A program made the translations under genes and the position numbers. This document shows, in pieces, positions 1 to 8,062 of a stretch of DNA of 44,970 nucleotides. The notes under the pieces are model-generated. The model was not told where the DNA came from. It saw only the letters and a program-made list of their open reading frames with translations, and did no database searches. This DNA is from Propionibacteriales bacterium (GTDB taxonomy: Bacteria; Actinomycetota; Actinomycetes; Propionibacteriales; Nocardioidaceae), in the NCBI GenBank assembly GCA_009377795.1, contig WHTJ01000031.1:1-44970 (forward strand), in the 5' to 3' direction. Within the stretch, counting starts at the first letter, position 1; every line of letters starts with the position of its first letter.

Positions 1-1137
1 CGCGTCGGCGTCGGTGAGCTCGTCGCCGGCCGCGGTCGCGGCCGGCGCCTTGGATCCGCGAGACTTGCTCGAGCCGGAATCGTCGTCCGATGCCAGGCTG
101 GCGACCATGTCCCGCAGGCTGGAGAGCTGCGTGACGATCCCGTCCCGCCGCTGCTCCAGCGCCGTCAGCTCCTTGCTGGTCTCCTCGATCTTGCGCTCGG
201 CCTCGAGTTGCCCGTGGGTCTCGATCTGTTCGGCCTGACTCCTGGCCGCGGCCACGATCTGCTCTGCCTCGCGGCGCGAGCGTGAGACCAGCCGCTCGGC
301 CTCGTCGTTCGCCTCGGTGCGCTTGCGGTTGGCCTCCTCGGTCGCGGCCTTCGCCCGAGCCTCGGCGGCCACGGCGCGTTCCTCGGCCTCGGTCACCATC
401 TGCCGGGTCTCCTCCATGGCGAGCGCGTGGTGCTCGGCTTGCTCCTTGGAGAGCCGCTCCTTCTCGACCGCGAGGGTACGCCGGGCCTCCTGGACCTCGC
501 GGTCGGCCGCCGAGCGAAGCCGCTCGGCCTCGCGGGTGGCCGACGTACGAACCGTGTTGGCCTCTTGCTCGCCCGCGAGCCGAAGTTGCTGTGCCTCGCG
601 CTTGGCCGACGCGAGGATGTCCTCGGACTCCACCTGGATGCGATTCCGCTCGGCCTCGAGATCCGCCGATACCCGCTTGCGGTAGTCCTCGACCTCGCCG
701 AGCTGCACCGACTTGATGTCCTCGGCCTCGCGGGCGGCGTCGGCCTGGGTGGCCGCGGCCGCCTTCTCGGCCCGCTCTCTGATCTGCTGGGCCTCTTCCT
801 CGGCCCCGCTGCGTACCTCGGCGGCCTCTTCTTCGGCGAGCCGCAGCATCTCCGCGGCTCGCCCACCGAGTCCGGAGTACGTCGGCTGGGAGGCCTCCGC
901 GATCTGTCTGCGCAACGACTCGTTCTGTCGTTCCAATGAGTCGAGGCGTTCCTGGGTCGAGCGTAGATTGGTCGCGGCCTCTCGGCGACCGGCCTCGTTG
1001 GCCTCGATGAACTTGTCGACCGCGTCGCGGTCGTACCCACCGCGTCTCACTACCGGGAATGGCGCGGAGGACTGGCCGGTGGCTTCGTCTGGGTGGTCGG
1101 TCGCGTCGAATATGGACAGGCCACGCTGGTCACTCAT
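1..1137 (-). CDS. DivIVA-domain coiled-coil protein (Scy/FilP-like), 3' part outside the window
   Basis: The frame is open for 379 codons from ATG 1137 to the window edge, so the C-terminus is missing. Residues about 20-40 contain FPVVRRGGYDRDAVDKFI, the N-terminal DivIVA motif (hydrophobic-RxGYDxxxVDxF). The rest is an almost unbroken, Ala/Glu/Arg/Gln-rich coiled coil with many REAE and EAE repeats. A Ser/Asp-rich linker (SLASDDDSGSSKSRGSK) appears near the visible end. A GAGGA ribosome site lies about 9 nt upstream. In Streptomyces, Scy and FilP are coiled-coil polarity and cytoskeletal proteins encoded beside mce, thiolase and meaB, and the same neighbours occur here. It probably acts in polar growth or membrane-curvature scaffolding. 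Scy, FilP or another DivIVA-domain protein cannot be told apart without the rest. The opposite-strand reading frames here are composition shadows. Confidence 0.85.
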   Translation of the reverse strand, partial: MSDQRGLSIFDATDHPDEATGQSSAPFPVVRRGGYDRDAVDKFIEANEAGRREAATNLRSTQERLDSLERQNESLRRQIAEASQPTYSGLGGRAAEMLRLAEEEAAEVRSGAEEEAQQIRERAEKAAAATQADAAREAEDIKSVQLGEVEDYRKRVSADLEAERNRIQVESEDILASAKREAQQLRLAGEQEANTVRTSATREAERLRSAADREVQEARRTLAVEKERLSKEQAEHHALAMEETRQMVTEAEERAVAAEARAKAATEEANRKRTEANDEAERLVSRSRREAEQIVAAARSQAEQIETHGQLEAERKIEETSKELTALEQRRDGIVTQLSSLRDMVASLASDDDSGSSKSRGSKAPAATAAGDELTDADA

Positions 1138-1186
1138 GTGCGATCGTCCTCACGTATTGTGGTGGCACCGCCTCCGATGCCCCTGA

Positions 1187-2524
1187 CTACGTCCCCCGAA
1201 ACCGGTTTATGGCATCTACGTGAGTGTCGCGCAAGAGGTGGTTGCGAACACCGAGACCCTCATCCGGTGCTAAGCAGCGTACCCCTACCTTGCCTTGATG
1301 TAGATTGCGACGCACCTCGTAGGCGGCTTGTCCAGTTTCGTCCAGCGGATAGGTCTTGGAAAGGGTGGGGTGGATGCGCGCCTTGGCGATCAGCCGGTTC
1401 GCCTCCCAGGCCTCCCGGTAGTTGGCGAAGTGGGAACCGAGGATTCGCTTGAGGTTCATCCACAGATGGCGGTTGTCGTACTCGTGCTGGAACCCCGAGG
1501 TCGACGCGCAGGTGACGATCGTGCCTCCCCGGCGGGCCACGAAGACGCTCGCCCCGAATGTCTCCCGGCCGGGGTGCTCGAACACGATGTCCGGGTCGTC
1601 GCCTCCGGTCAGCTCACGGATCCGGGCTCCGAACCGCCGCCACTCCTTGGGGTCCTGAGTCTGCTCGTCCCGCCAGAACCGATAGCCCTCCGCCCGCCGG
1701 TCGATGATCAGCTCGGCGCCCATGGCCCGGCACAACTCGGCTTTGTCCTCCGAGCTCACCACACAGACCGGGATCGCGCCGCCGTTGAGGGCGAACTGGG
1801 TGGCGTACGAACCGAGCCCGCCGGACGCACCCCAGATCAGCACGACGTCGCCCTGCTTCATGTCGGCGCCGTTGCGAGAGACCAGCTGCCGGTACGCCGT
1901 GGAGTTGACCAGCCCTGGACACGCGGCCTCCTCCCACGTGAGGTGGTCCGGCTTGGGCATCAGCTGGTTGGCCTTCACGAGGGCGAGCTCCGCCAGCCCG
2001 CCGAAGTTGGTCTCGAATCCCCAGATCCGTTGCTCCGGGTCGAGCATCGTGTCGTTGTGACCGTTCGGACTCTCCAGCTCCACCGACAGGCAATGCGCCA
2101 CCACCTCGTCGCCCGGCTTCCAGGCGTGCACGCCTGGGCCGGTACGGAGTACGACGCCGGACAGATCCGAACCCAGCACGTGGTACGGAAGGTCGTGCCG
2201 CTTCGACAGCGGCGACAGCCGGCCATACCGCTCCAGGAAGCCGAATGTCGGAATCGGCTCGAAGATGCTCGTCCAGACCGTGTTGTAGTTGATCGCGCTC
2301 GCCATCACCGCGACCAGGGCCTCGCCCGGCCCGAGCTCCGGGGTCTCGACCTCGTCGACGTGCAGGCTGCGGCGCGGATCCTTGTCCGCTGACTCCACGC
2401 CGTCGAACATCGCGACCTCGTCCTTGTGCACCGTGACACCCCGGTACGTCGGCGGGACCGCCAGGTTGGCGAAGTCCTTACCGCTGGTGTCGCCGGCCAG
2501 GATGGCGTCGAGTATGTCCTTCAC
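1187..2524 (-). CDS. ccr: Crotonyl-CoA carboxylase/reductase
   Basis: The 445-aa product is close to the family length (about 447). It reductively carboxylates crotonyl-CoA with NADPH and CO2 to (2S)-ethylmalonyl-CoA, for the ethylmalonyl-CoA pathway or polyketide extender units. It is a zinc-less medium-chain dehydrogenase: a GroES-like N-terminal domain ([29 protein letters not shown]) and a Rossmann domain with [14 protein letters not shown]. The family blocks [38 protein letters not shown] and [17 protein letters not shown] are present. Start: GTG 2524 gives VKDILDAIL, matching the usual Streptomyces start region, and a TACATT box ends 8 nt upstream, so the transcript may be leaderless. 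ATG 2551 and ATG 2584 are in-frame alternatives. It is divergent from the dehydroquinase gene and followed after 49 nt by the DivIVA-like gene. Confidence 0.95.
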   Translation of the reverse strand: MKDILDAILAGDTSGKDFANLAVPPTYRGVTVHKDEVAMFDGVESADKDPRRSLHVDEVETPELGPGEALVAVMASAINYNTVWTSIFEPIPTFGFLERYGRLSPLSKRHDLPYHVLGSDLSGVVLRTGPGVHAWKPGDEVVAHCLSVELESPNGHNDTMLDPEQRIWGFETNFGGLAELALVKANQLMPKPDHLTWEEAACPGLVNSTAYRQLVSRNGADMKQGDVVLIWGASGGLGSYATQFALNGGAIPVCVVSSEDKAELCRAMGAELIIDRRAEGYRFWRDEQTQDPKEWRRFGARIRELTGGDDPDIVFEHPGRETFGASVFVARRGGTIVTCASTSGFQHEYDNRHLWMNLKRILGSHFANYREAWEANRLIAKARIHPTLSKTYPLDETGQAAYEVRRNLHQGKVGVRCLAPDEGLGVRNHLLRDTHVDAINRFRGT

Positions 2525-2532
2525 GGGGTGGG

Positions 2533-2538
2533 AATGTA
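2533..2538 (-). promoter_or_regulatory. -10 box (TACATT) for leaderless ccr
   Basis: TACATT fits the actinobacterial TANNNT consensus and ends 8 nt before GTG 2524. That would place the transcript start at or next to the start codon. No Shine-Dalgarno sequence precedes any of the candidate ccr starts. The box favours GTG 2524 over ATG 2551, whose reading frame contains it. Confidence 0.45.
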
Positions 2539-2636
2539 CCCGCGTGCCCATGACGGCTGCATCCAGGTGTGACCGAGTTCGCATGTCGGACTTGTATGCT
2601 CCGCGTTGTCGCATCTCCACCCCCCGGAGGCCAACC

Positions 2637-3083
2637 GTGCAGGTCTGGGTGCTCAACGGTCCCAACATCGACCGGCTCGGTACCCGCGAGCCCGAGGTAT
2701 ACGGCTCCACGACGTACGCGGAGCTGGTGCGGCTGTGCGAGTCCACCGCCGGCGAGCTGGGTCTGGAGATCGACGTGCGTCAGACCGCCGACGAGGCGGA
2801 GCTCATCGGGTGGCTGCACCAGGCCGCGGACGGGGGAGCGGCCGTCGTACTGAACGCGGCCGGCTGGACGCATACCTCTATCGCGATCCGGGACGCGTGT
2901 GCGCTGCTGACCGCGCCGCTCGTCGAGGTGCACCTGAGCAACATCCATGCGCGTGAGGAGTTTCGCCACCACTCCTATATCTCCGGAGTCGCGAACGCGG
3001 TCGTCGCCGGACTGGGGGTCCATGGTTATGTCGCCGCGCTGCGGTGGTTGGCCGAATGGGGGCTGGCCGGCCAGGCAGAGTAG
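2637..3083 (+). CDS. aroQ: Type II 3-dehydroquinate dehydratase (AroQ family)
   Basis: The 148-aa length is typical for a type II dehydroquinase, which converts 3-dehydroquinate to 3-dehydroshikimate in the shikimate or quinate routes as a dodecamer. Visible active-site residues are Arg17 and Tyr22 ([12 protein letters not shown]), Asn73 and His79 (NAAGWTHTS), Glu97 and His99 ([14 protein letters not shown]) and Arg110. The usual N-P-G-A loop reads N-A-A-G-W, which keeps the spacing but changes the loop. The start is GTG 2637 with GGAGG at 2626-2630, 6 nt upstream. The gene is divergent from ccr, not beside other aro genes, so a catabolic or secondary copy is possible. Other aro genes would lie outside the window. 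Confidence 0.9.
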   Translation: MQVWVLNGPNIDRLGTREPEVYGSTTYAELVRLCESTAGELGLEIDVRQTADEAELIGWLHQAADGGAAVVLNAAGWTHTSIAIRDACALLTAPLVEVHLSNIHAREEFRHHSYISGVANAVVAGLGVHGYVAALRWLAEWGLAGQAE

Positions 3084-3093
3084 CGCGAGGGGA

Positions 3094-3123
3094 ACGGCCA
3101 GATGTGCAATCTCGGCGCGAAGG
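3094..3123. repeat. Intergenic core-repeat copy 1 (family core CGCGCCGAGATTGCA)
   Basis: The reverse strand of 3105-3119 is the exact 15-base core, followed in that orientation by CATC and TGGCCG. It lies between the convergent ends of aroQ and mce. The run from CGGCC to GCGAA here (27 nt) is the same as in copy 7 near 42126. GCGCGAGGGG-type sequences flank it on both sides. No U-rich tract follows. Confidence 0.75.
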
Positions 3124-3159
3124 GGAGGCGCGAGGGGGACGGCGAGAGGGACGCCGGGA

Positions 3160-3591
3160 TCAGCCGCCCGGTTGGACCAGCTCGACGAGGACGCCTCCGG
3201 CGTCCTTGGGGTGGATGAAGTTGACCCGTGACCCCGCCGTACCGTTCCACGGCTCGTCGTACAGCAGTCGCAACCCGCGCGCCCGCAGCTCGGCGCACGC
3301 GGCGTCCATGTCGCCGACCCGGTAGGCGAGCTGCTGGATGCCGGGCCCGTGCCGGTCGAGGAACCTCGCGATCGTCGAGCTCTCGTCGAGCGGAGCCAGC
3401 AGCTGGATGCACGATCCGGAGTCGCCGACGGCCAGCATGGCCTCCCGCACGCCCTGTTCCTCGTTCACCTCCTCGTGCACGACCTTCAGGCCGAACTTCT
3501 CGTCGTAGAAGGCGATCGCCTCGTCGAGATCGGGTACGGCGACGCCGACGTGGTCGATCGCGACCAGCAGGTGCTCGGGGACCATGTACAC
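3160..3591 (-). CDS. mce: Methylmalonyl-CoA epimerase, VOC fold
   Basis: The 143-aa glyoxalase/VOC protein interconverts (2R)- and (2S)-methylmalonyl-CoA, and possibly ethylmalonyl-CoA. Family blocks are IDHVGVAVPDLDEAIAFY, EVNEEQGVREAML, IQLLAPLDESSTIARFL, LLYDEPWNG, SRVNFIHPKDAGGVLVELVQ. Of the metal ligands, His14 and the C-terminal Glu (VELV) are visible, while the usual His-His is Gln-Gln (GPGIQQLAYRV). GTG 3591 has GGAGG at 3599-3603 with 7-nt spacing. ATG 3585 is an in-frame alternative with poorer spacing. It is divergent from the thiolase gene, as in Streptomyces SCO5398/5399. Confidence 0.9.
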   Translation of the reverse strand: MYMVPEHLLVAIDHVGVAVPDLDEAIAFYDEKFGLKVVHEEVNEEQGVREAMLAVGDSGSCIQLLAPLDESSTIARFLDRHGPGIQQLAYRVGDMDAACAELRARGLRLLYDEPWNGTAGSRVNFIHPKDAGGVLVELVQPGG

Positions 3592-3637
3592 ATCGTGGCC
3601 TCCGTCACCTCGCCCGCGCGAGCCGTTGTGACGTATG

Positions 3638-3643
3638 TATCGT
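3638..3643 (+). promoter_or_regulatory. -10 box (TATCGT) for leaderless thiolase gene
   Basis: TATCGT fits TANNNT and ends 6 nt before ATG 3650, where no Shine-Dalgarno is visible. It supports ATG 3650 over ATG 3635, which would lie upstream of the predicted transcript start. Confidence 0.45.
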
Positions 3644-3649
3644 GACGCC

Positions 3650-4840
3650 ATGAGTGGATCCGTGATCGTCGCAGGCGCCCGTACGCCGATCGGCCGCATG
3701 CTCGGCGGGCTGAAGAGCTTCTCGGCCGCCGACCTCGGCGGTTTCGCGATCAAGGCCGCCCTGGAGCGCGCAGGCGTGTCCGGTGACCAGGTCGAGTACG
3801 TCATCATGGGCCAGGTGCTGCAGGCCGGCGCCGGTCAGATCCCGGCCCGCCAGGCCGCCGTCAAGGGCGGGGTCCCGATGTCCGTGCCCGCGATGACCCT
3901 GAACAAGGTCTGCCTCTCGGGGGTCAACGCGATCGCGCTCGCCGACCAGCTGATCCGTGCCGGTGAGCACGAGATCGTAGTCGCCGGCGGCATGGAGTCG
4001 ATGACGAACGCTCCGCACCTGCTGCCGAAGTCCAGGGAGGGCTTCAAGTACGGCGACGTCACCATCCTCGACCACATGGCGTACGACGGCCTCTGGGACG
4101 TCTTCACCGACCAGGCGATGGGCGCGCTCACCGAGACGTGCAACACCGAGGGTCTGGGGCTGTCCCGTACCGAGCAGGACGAGTTCTCCGCCCGCTCGCA
4201 CCAACGCGCGGCAGAGGCCTGGAAGAACGGCCTGTTCGACGACGAGGTCGTGCCCGTCGAGGTACCACAGCGTAAGGGCGACCCCGTCGTGGTGGACGCC
4301 GACGAGGGGATACGCGGCGACACGACGGCCGAGTCGCTGGCCCGGTTGCGCCCGGCGTTCGACAAGGCCGGCACGATCACCGCGGGCTCGGCGTCCCAGA
4401 TATCCGACGGCGGCTGCGCGGTCGTGGTAATGAGCAAGGCCAAGGCCGAGGAGCTGGGCCTGACCTGGCTCGCCGAGATCGGCGCGCACGCGGGTGTGGC
4501 CGGTCCGGACTCCACCCTGCAGCTGCAGCCGGCGAACGCGATCGAGCAGGCCTGCCGGAAGCAGAGCCTGAAGCCCGGCGACCTCGAGCTGATCGAGATC
4601 AACGAGGCGTTCGCCGCGGTCGGGGTCGCGAGCGCCCGCGCACTGGGGGTCTCCGAGGACAAGGTCAACGTCAACGGGGGCGCGATCGCCGTCGGGCATC
4701 CGATCGGCATGTCCGGCGCCCGGATCGTCCTGCACCTCGCGCTTGAGCTGCGCCGCCGTGGCGGCGGCGCGGGCGCGGCCGCCCTGTGCGGCGGCGGCGG
4801 CCAGGGCGACGCGCTGATCGTGCGAGTTCCCGCCGGGTGA
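3650..4840 (+). CDS. Acetyl-CoA C-acetyltransferase (thiolase)
   Basis: The 396-aa biosynthetic-type thiolase condenses two acetyl-CoA to acetoacetyl-CoA, the entry to the crotonyl-CoA/ethylmalonyl-CoA route whose reductase is nearby. Catalytic Cys88 lies in NKVCLSG, His350 in GHPIGMSG and Cys380 in [12 protein letters not shown]. The family tract [20 protein letters not shown] is intact. ATG 3650 gives [12 protein letters not shown], and a TATCGT box 6 nt upstream suggests a leaderless transcript. The meaB start overlaps its stop by 4 nt, so the two are co-transcribed. Close to S. coelicolor SCO5399 by content and position. Confidence 0.95.
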   Translation: MSGSVIVAGARTPIGRMLGGLKSFSAADLGGFAIKAALERAGVSGDQVEYVIMGQVLQAGAGQIPARQAAVKGGVPMSVPAMTLNKVCLSGVNAIALADQLIRAGEHEIVVAGGMESMTNAPHLLPKSREGFKYGDVTILDHMAYDGLWDVFTDQAMGALTETCNTEGLGLSRTEQDEFSARSHQRAAEAWKNGLFDDEVVPVEVPQRKGDPVVVDADEGIRGDTTAESLARLRPAFDKAGTITAGSASQISDGGCAVVVMSKAKAEELGLTWLAEIGAHAGVAGPDSTLQLQPANAIEQACRKQSLKPGDLELIEINEAFAAVGVASARALGVSEDKVNVNGGAIAVGHPIGMSGARIVLHLALELRRRGGGAGAAALCGGGGQGDALIVRVPAG

Positions 4841-5814
4841 CCAGGACAGGCGGCGCGCGCGGGCTCCCGGACGCGCCGGTCGAGACGCTCGTCGAGCGAG
4901 CCCGTTCCGGTGACCCTCGCTCCGTGGCCCGGCTGATCTCCCTGGTCGAGGACGCCTCGCCGAGGTTGCCGGACATCACCGCCGCGCTCGTCCCGTACGC
5001 GGGTCACGCCCAGATCGTCGGTATCACCGGGCCGCCAGGCGTCGGGAAGTCGACCACGACCTCGATGCTCGTGGCCGCGCTGCGCAGGCAGGATTCGCGG
5101 GTGGGTGTGCTGGCCGTCGACCCGACGTCGCCGTTCTCCGGCGGCGCGCTGCTCGGTGACCGGGTCCGGATGCAGGAGCACGCCGTGGACGCCGAGGTCT
5201 TCATCCGTTCGATGGCGACTCGGGGACATCTCGGCGGGCTGGCGTGGGCCACGCCGCAGGCGCTGCGGGTCCTCGATGCGGCCGGCTGTGACGTCATATT
5301 GGTCGAAACCGTCGGTGTCGGGCAGTCCGAGGTGGAGATAGCGGGGCTCGCGGACACCACGCTGGTGTTGCTCGCACCGGGGATGGGCGACGGCATCCAG
5401 GCGGCGAAGGCTGGCATCCTCGAGGTCGGCGACATCTACGTCGTGAACAAGGCCGACCGGGAGGGCGCCCACCAGGTGGTCCGGGATCTGCGGAACATGC
5501 TGGCGCTCGCGGACCGCCCGGAGGGCGCCTGGAGGCCGCCGATCATCGAGACCGTGGCGACGAGCGGCGAAGGTCTGGACAAGGTCGCGGCGGAGATCGA
5601 CCGGCACCGCGACTGGATGACCGGATCCGGCGAGCTGGACGCGCGGCGTCGCCGGCGGGCGCGGGAGGAGATCGAGGCGATCGCGGTGACCAGCCTGCGG
5701 GAGAAGTTCGAGAGCGTCCATGCCGACGTACGTCTGGACGCGCTGGCCGAGTCCGTCGTCCGCGGCGATCTCGATCCGTACGCGGCCGCCGACAGCATCA
5801 TCGCGGCCCTGTAG
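4837..5814 (+). CDS. meaB: MeaB-type GTPase, acyl-CoA mutase chaperone
   Basis: The 325-aa G3E-family P-loop GTPase loads and protects the B12 cofactor of methylmalonyl- or isobutyryl-CoA mutase. Walker A is GPPGVGKS (65-72), followed by [22 protein letters not shown], the Mg-binding ETVGVGQSE and the base-specific NKAD. A helical C-terminal dimerisation region follows ([14 protein letters not shown]). The start is GTG 4837, whose GTGA overlaps the thiolase stop, implying translational coupling. The likely client in this window is the mutase at 8063-9748. No mutase is fused to it, so it is not IcmF. Confidence 0.93.
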   Translation: MTRTGGARGLPDAPVETLVERARSGDPRSVARLISLVEDASPRLPDITAALVPYAGHAQIVGITGPPGVGKSTTTSMLVAALRRQDSRVGVLAVDPTSPFSGGALLGDRVRMQEHAVDAEVFIRSMATRGHLGGLAWATPQALRVLDAAGCDVILVETVGVGQSEVEIAGLADTTLVLLAPGMGDGIQAAKAGILEVGDIYVVNKADREGAHQVVRDLRNMLALADRPEGAWRPPIIETVATSGEGLDKVAAEIDRHRDWMTGSGELDARRRRRAREEIEAIAVTSLREKFESVHADVRLDALAESVVRGDLDPYAAADSIIAAL

Positions 5815-5826
5815 CATCGGGGCTCT

Positions 5827-5841
5827 GTGACGCTGCGTCAC
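5827..5841. terminator. Weak hairpin after meaB
   Basis: GTGACGC-T-GCGTCAC is a perfect 7-bp inverted repeat with a one-base centre, 12 nt after the meaB stop. Such a centre cannot close as an RNA loop without losing pairs, and no U tract follows. A binding site or a weak termination hairpin are both possible. Confidence 0.3.
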
Positions 5842-5969
5842 CGGGCCGGACGGGCGGCGACCCCGGATCGCTAGCGGCGCGCCTGACCGCGGGCTTACCG
5901 TTGATGCGGTACAAACGCAGCAAGGCATACTGTGCGGTGCATTGTTGGCTGCCCTGACGAGGAGGATTG

Positions 5970-6137
5970 GTGACCGGCGTGGTCAAGAGGGGTATGGTCG
6001 TTCTGATCGTGGCCTTCGCGGTTTTCTACTTGCTCTCACAGCCGGAAGGTGCTGCCGAGGCCATCCAGGGAGCCCTCTCCGCCGTGGGCGACGCGTTCGA
6101 GCAGATCATGACCTTCTTCTCGGCACTCTCTGAGTGA
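5970..6137 (+). CDS. Small single-pass membrane protein, 55 aa
   Basis: The frame starts at GTG 5970 with GGAGG at 5961-5965 (4 nt spacing) and ends in TGA 6135-6137. The product begins TGVVKRG and has one hydrophobic helix at about residues 9-23 (MVVLIVAFAVFYLLS), then an amphipathic, Ala/Glu-rich tail ending FFSALSE. The positive N-terminus predicts N-in topology. It lies 6 nt before the PH-domain membrane protein and is probably co-translated with it. I do not recognise a named family. The strong ribosome site, clean membrane segment and tight spacing support a real gene. Confidence 0.7.
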   Translation: MTGVVKRGMVVLIVAFAVFYLLSQPEGAAEAIQGALSAVGDAFEQIMTFFSALSE

Positions 6138-6143
6138 TGTGCC

Positions 6144-6671
6144 ATGTGGCGCTGGGTACGGCACGCGTTCGATCCGAAGATCGAACGCCATCTCCTCATC
6201 GAGGAGGGCGAGGAGATCATCGATGAGGTTCGCCACCACTGGGTGGTGTACATCATTCCGATGCTGGAGAGCCTGCTCGGTGCGTTGTTCTTCGTGTTGT
6301 TCCTGTTCAGCAGCGTGTGGCTGGCCTGGCTGCCCCTGCTGATCGCGCTGGCCCTGTTCGCGCATGCCATCTACAAGGCGCTCGCCGAGTACATGGACCG
6401 GTTCGTGATCACCAACATGCGGGTCTTCCGGATCTGGGGCGTGTTCTCGCAGCGGCTCGCCACCATGCCCATCGCCCGGATCCTCGACATCTCGGTGGAG
6501 AAGCCGCTGGTCGGCAGGATGACCGGCTTCGGACACTTCGTCTTCGAGACCGCCGCGCAGGAGCAGGGGATGCGGGCGATCCGGTACGTCGGCGAGCCCG
6601 ACGAGCGTGATCTCACGATTCAGCGCGTCATCTCGCGTTCCGGCCTGCGCGGGCCGCGCGCGACGTTCTGA
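6144..6671 (+). CDS. PH-domain (bPH2) membrane protein
   Basis: The 175-aa protein opens with MWRWVRHAFDPKIERHLLIEEGE, typical of bacterial PH-domain proteins. Two adjacent transmembrane helices (about residues 35-75: VVYIIPMLESLLGALFFVLFLFSSVWLAWLPLLIALALFAH) precede a bPH2 domain with YMDRFVITNMRVFRIWGVFSQRLATMPIARILDISVEKPLVGRMTGFGHFVFETAAQ. ATG 6144 follows the small membrane protein's stop by 6 nt and the MarR start follows by 4 nt, indicating one operon. Function is unknown; bPH2 proteins are commonly membrane-associated scaffolds. Similar membrane and MarR genes lie between meaB and icmA in Streptomyces. Confidence 0.8.
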   Translation: MWRWVRHAFDPKIERHLLIEEGEEIIDEVRHHWVVYIIPMLESLLGALFFVLFLFSSVWLAWLPLLIALALFAHAIYKALAEYMDRFVITNMRVFRIWGVFSQRLATMPIARILDISVEKPLVGRMTGFGHFVFETAAQEQGMRAIRYVGEPDERDLTIQRVISRSGLRGPRATF

Positions 6672-6675
6672 GGCG

Positions 6676-7179
6676 ATGCCACGCCGCGCCCGGCTGCCCT
6701 TCGACCCGATCGAGGAGGCCGCGCGGCAGTGGACCCGGCACCGCTGGGACGCCGTCGACGAGATGCGCGCGGTGACGTCGCTGATGCGGGTCCAGCAGCT
6801 CCTGCTCGGCGAGCTGGACGAGATCCTCAAACCGCACGGTCTGACCTTCGCCCGGTACGAGGCGCTGGTGCTGCTCAGGTTCAGCCGTCGCGGCTCGTTG
6901 CCGCTGGGGAAGATGGGCGAACGGCTGCAGGTGCATCCGACGTCGATCACGTCGATCATCGGCCGGCTCGAGGGCTCCGGGTTCGTCGTACGCCGGCGGC
7001 ATCCGGACGACGGACGGGCCGTGCTGGCGGAGATCACCGACTCCGGGCGCAATGTCGTCGAGGTCGCGACCGCTGACCTGGCCGCCGCCCGGTTCGGGCT
7101 CGGCTCGCTGGATGAGGCGCGACTGCACGAGATGTTCGAGCTGTTGCGGCCGGTCCGCGAGCACGCCGGCGACTTCTGA
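6676..7179 (+). CDS. MarR-family transcriptional regulator
   Basis: The 167-aa winged-helix protein has a helical N-terminus (DAVDEMRAVTSLMRVQQLLLGELDEILKPHGLTFARYEALVLLRF), the recognition helix MGERLQVHPTSITSIIGRLEGSGFV and the wing RRRHPDDGRAVLAEITDSGR, which carries the conserved DxR pattern. It starts at ATG 6676, 4 nt after the membrane-protein stop, as the last gene of that operon. Ligand and targets are unknown. No obvious MarR palindrome is visible directly upstream, consistent with expression from the operon promoter. Confidence 0.88.
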   Translation: MPRRARLPFDPIEEAARQWTRHRWDAVDEMRAVTSLMRVQQLLLGELDEILKPHGLTFARYEALVLLRFSRRGSLPLGKMGERLQVHPTSITSIIGRLEGSGFVVRRRHPDDGRAVLAEITDSGRNVVEVATADLAAARFGLGSLDEARLHEMFELLRPVREHAGDF

Positions 7180-7190
7180 CTCCACCCTTC

Positions 7191-7253
7191 TTCGCGCCGA
7201 GATTGCAGAAGTGGTCGATCTTGCATCGACCACTTCTGCAATCTCGGCGCGAA
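7191..7253. repeat. Perfect 63-bp inverted repeat (core-repeat copy 2)
   Basis: Two 29-bp arms, 7191-7219 and 7225-7253, are exact reverse complements around a 5-nt centre (CTTGC). Each arm carries the family core CGCGCCGAGATTGCA followed by GAAG and TGGTCG. It lies between the convergent MarR and PadR genes. A truncated echo, CTCGGCGCGAAAGG, follows at 7257-7270. The palindrome would form a very stable RNA hairpin on either strand, but no U tract is present. This is the most complete family member in the window. Confidence 0.9.
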
Positions 7254-7271
7254 AGGCTCGGCGCGAAAGGC

Positions 7272-7904
7272 TCAGTCGGGTTCGTCCTCGGCGAGGATCT
7301 GGTACAGCCGCTTTCGTACGCCCACGAGGGCCTTTCTGGCCTCTTCGCGCTGTGCGGGTGTGCCTTCGCGGCCCACCTGCATCAGGGCCGCGGCCACCTG
7401 CGCGGCCAGGTCCCGCAGGCCGAGCAGGTCGTCCGGTACACCGCCGCTCGCGGTCTCCCAGGGAACCCCGAGCCGGTCTCGATGCTCGTCGACGTAAACC
7501 CGGCCCTCGTCGGTGAGCTCCATCATGCGGCGTCCGCCGACCTTTTCGACGGTGACGAGGCCCTCGTCCTCGAGCTGCTGAAGCGTCGGGTAGACCGAGC
7601 CCGGGCTGGGCCGCCACACCCCGTCGCTGCGTTCGGTGATCTCCCGGATGATCTGGTAGCCGTGCATCGGTCGCTCCTCGACCAGCAGCAGGACGGCGGC
7701 CCGTACGTCGCCGCGACCCACTCGGGGTCCACCCCGGCCCATCCACGGCGGTCCGAAGTGCATCCCTCCCCGACCGAAGGCGTGGGGGTGCCGGTGACCC
7801 GGTCCGAACGGGCCGGTTCTGCGCCCGGCGGCGGCCATCGCCAGCCGGTGCCAGCGCGGCCACCAGGCTTCCACGGTCCACGGCAGTGCGGTTGATGCGT
7901 GCAT
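7272..7904 (-). CDS. PadR-family transcriptional regulator
   Basis: The 210-aa protein has an unusual N-terminal 60 residues rich in Gly, Pro, His and Arg (RRTGPFGPGHRHPHAFGRGGMHFGPPWMGRGG), then a PadR winged helix: DVRAAVLLLVEERPMHGYQIIREITERSDGVWRPSPGSVYPTLQQLEDEGLV and the wing KVGGRRMMELTDEGR. A C-terminal helix (QREEARKALVGVRKRLYQIL) would dimerise. ATG 7904 has GGAGGAGG just upstream. The gene is divergent from icmA, with a perfect palindrome (7942-7953) in the shared spacer, so autoregulation and control of icmA are likely. The His-rich tail might bind metal, which is speculation. Confidence 0.9.
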   Translation of the reverse strand: MHASTALPWTVEAWWPRWHRLAMAAAGRRTGPFGPGHRHPHAFGRGGMHFGPPWMGRGGPRVGRGDVRAAVLLLVEERPMHGYQIIREITERSDGVWRPSPGSVYPTLQQLEDEGLVTVEKVGGRRMMELTDEGRVYVDEHRDRLGVPWETASGGVPDDLLGLRDLAAQVAAALMQVGREGTPAQREEARKALVGVRKRLYQILAEDEPD

Positions 7905-7941
7905 GTCGGGTCCTCCTCCCGTTCGGCCAAGCGATAGCTCA

Positions 7942-7953
7942 ACGATATATCGT
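7942..7953. promoter_or_regulatory. Palindromic operator candidate ACGATATATCGT
   Basis: This is a perfect 12-bp palindrome, AT-rich in otherwise GC-rich DNA, 38 bp upstream of the PadR start and about 110 bp before the icmA start. PadR proteins commonly bind such dyads in their own promoters. It probably overlaps the padR promoter. Binding is inferred, not shown. Confidence 0.55.
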
Positions 7954-8062
7954 GATCCAACGCCGCCCAAGGGCTCGTCGCACCGGGGGTGTGGATTGGG
8001 AGAAAATAGTTGGACGTCCTAGTATTTTGGTCGAGGGCGCTACGACCGGAGGAGGCGGCGGC

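Noticed and set aside
2549-2746. Longer ccr starting upstream of GTG 2524
   Set aside because: The extra residues have no family match and would overlap the divergent dehydroquinase start.
3835-5928. Long minus-strand frame (697 codons) opposite the thiolase and meaB genes
   Set aside because: It is antisense to two genes with clear family motifs, and its protein is Arg/Ala/Pro-rich with no recognisable domain. GC-rich third positions produce such shadows.
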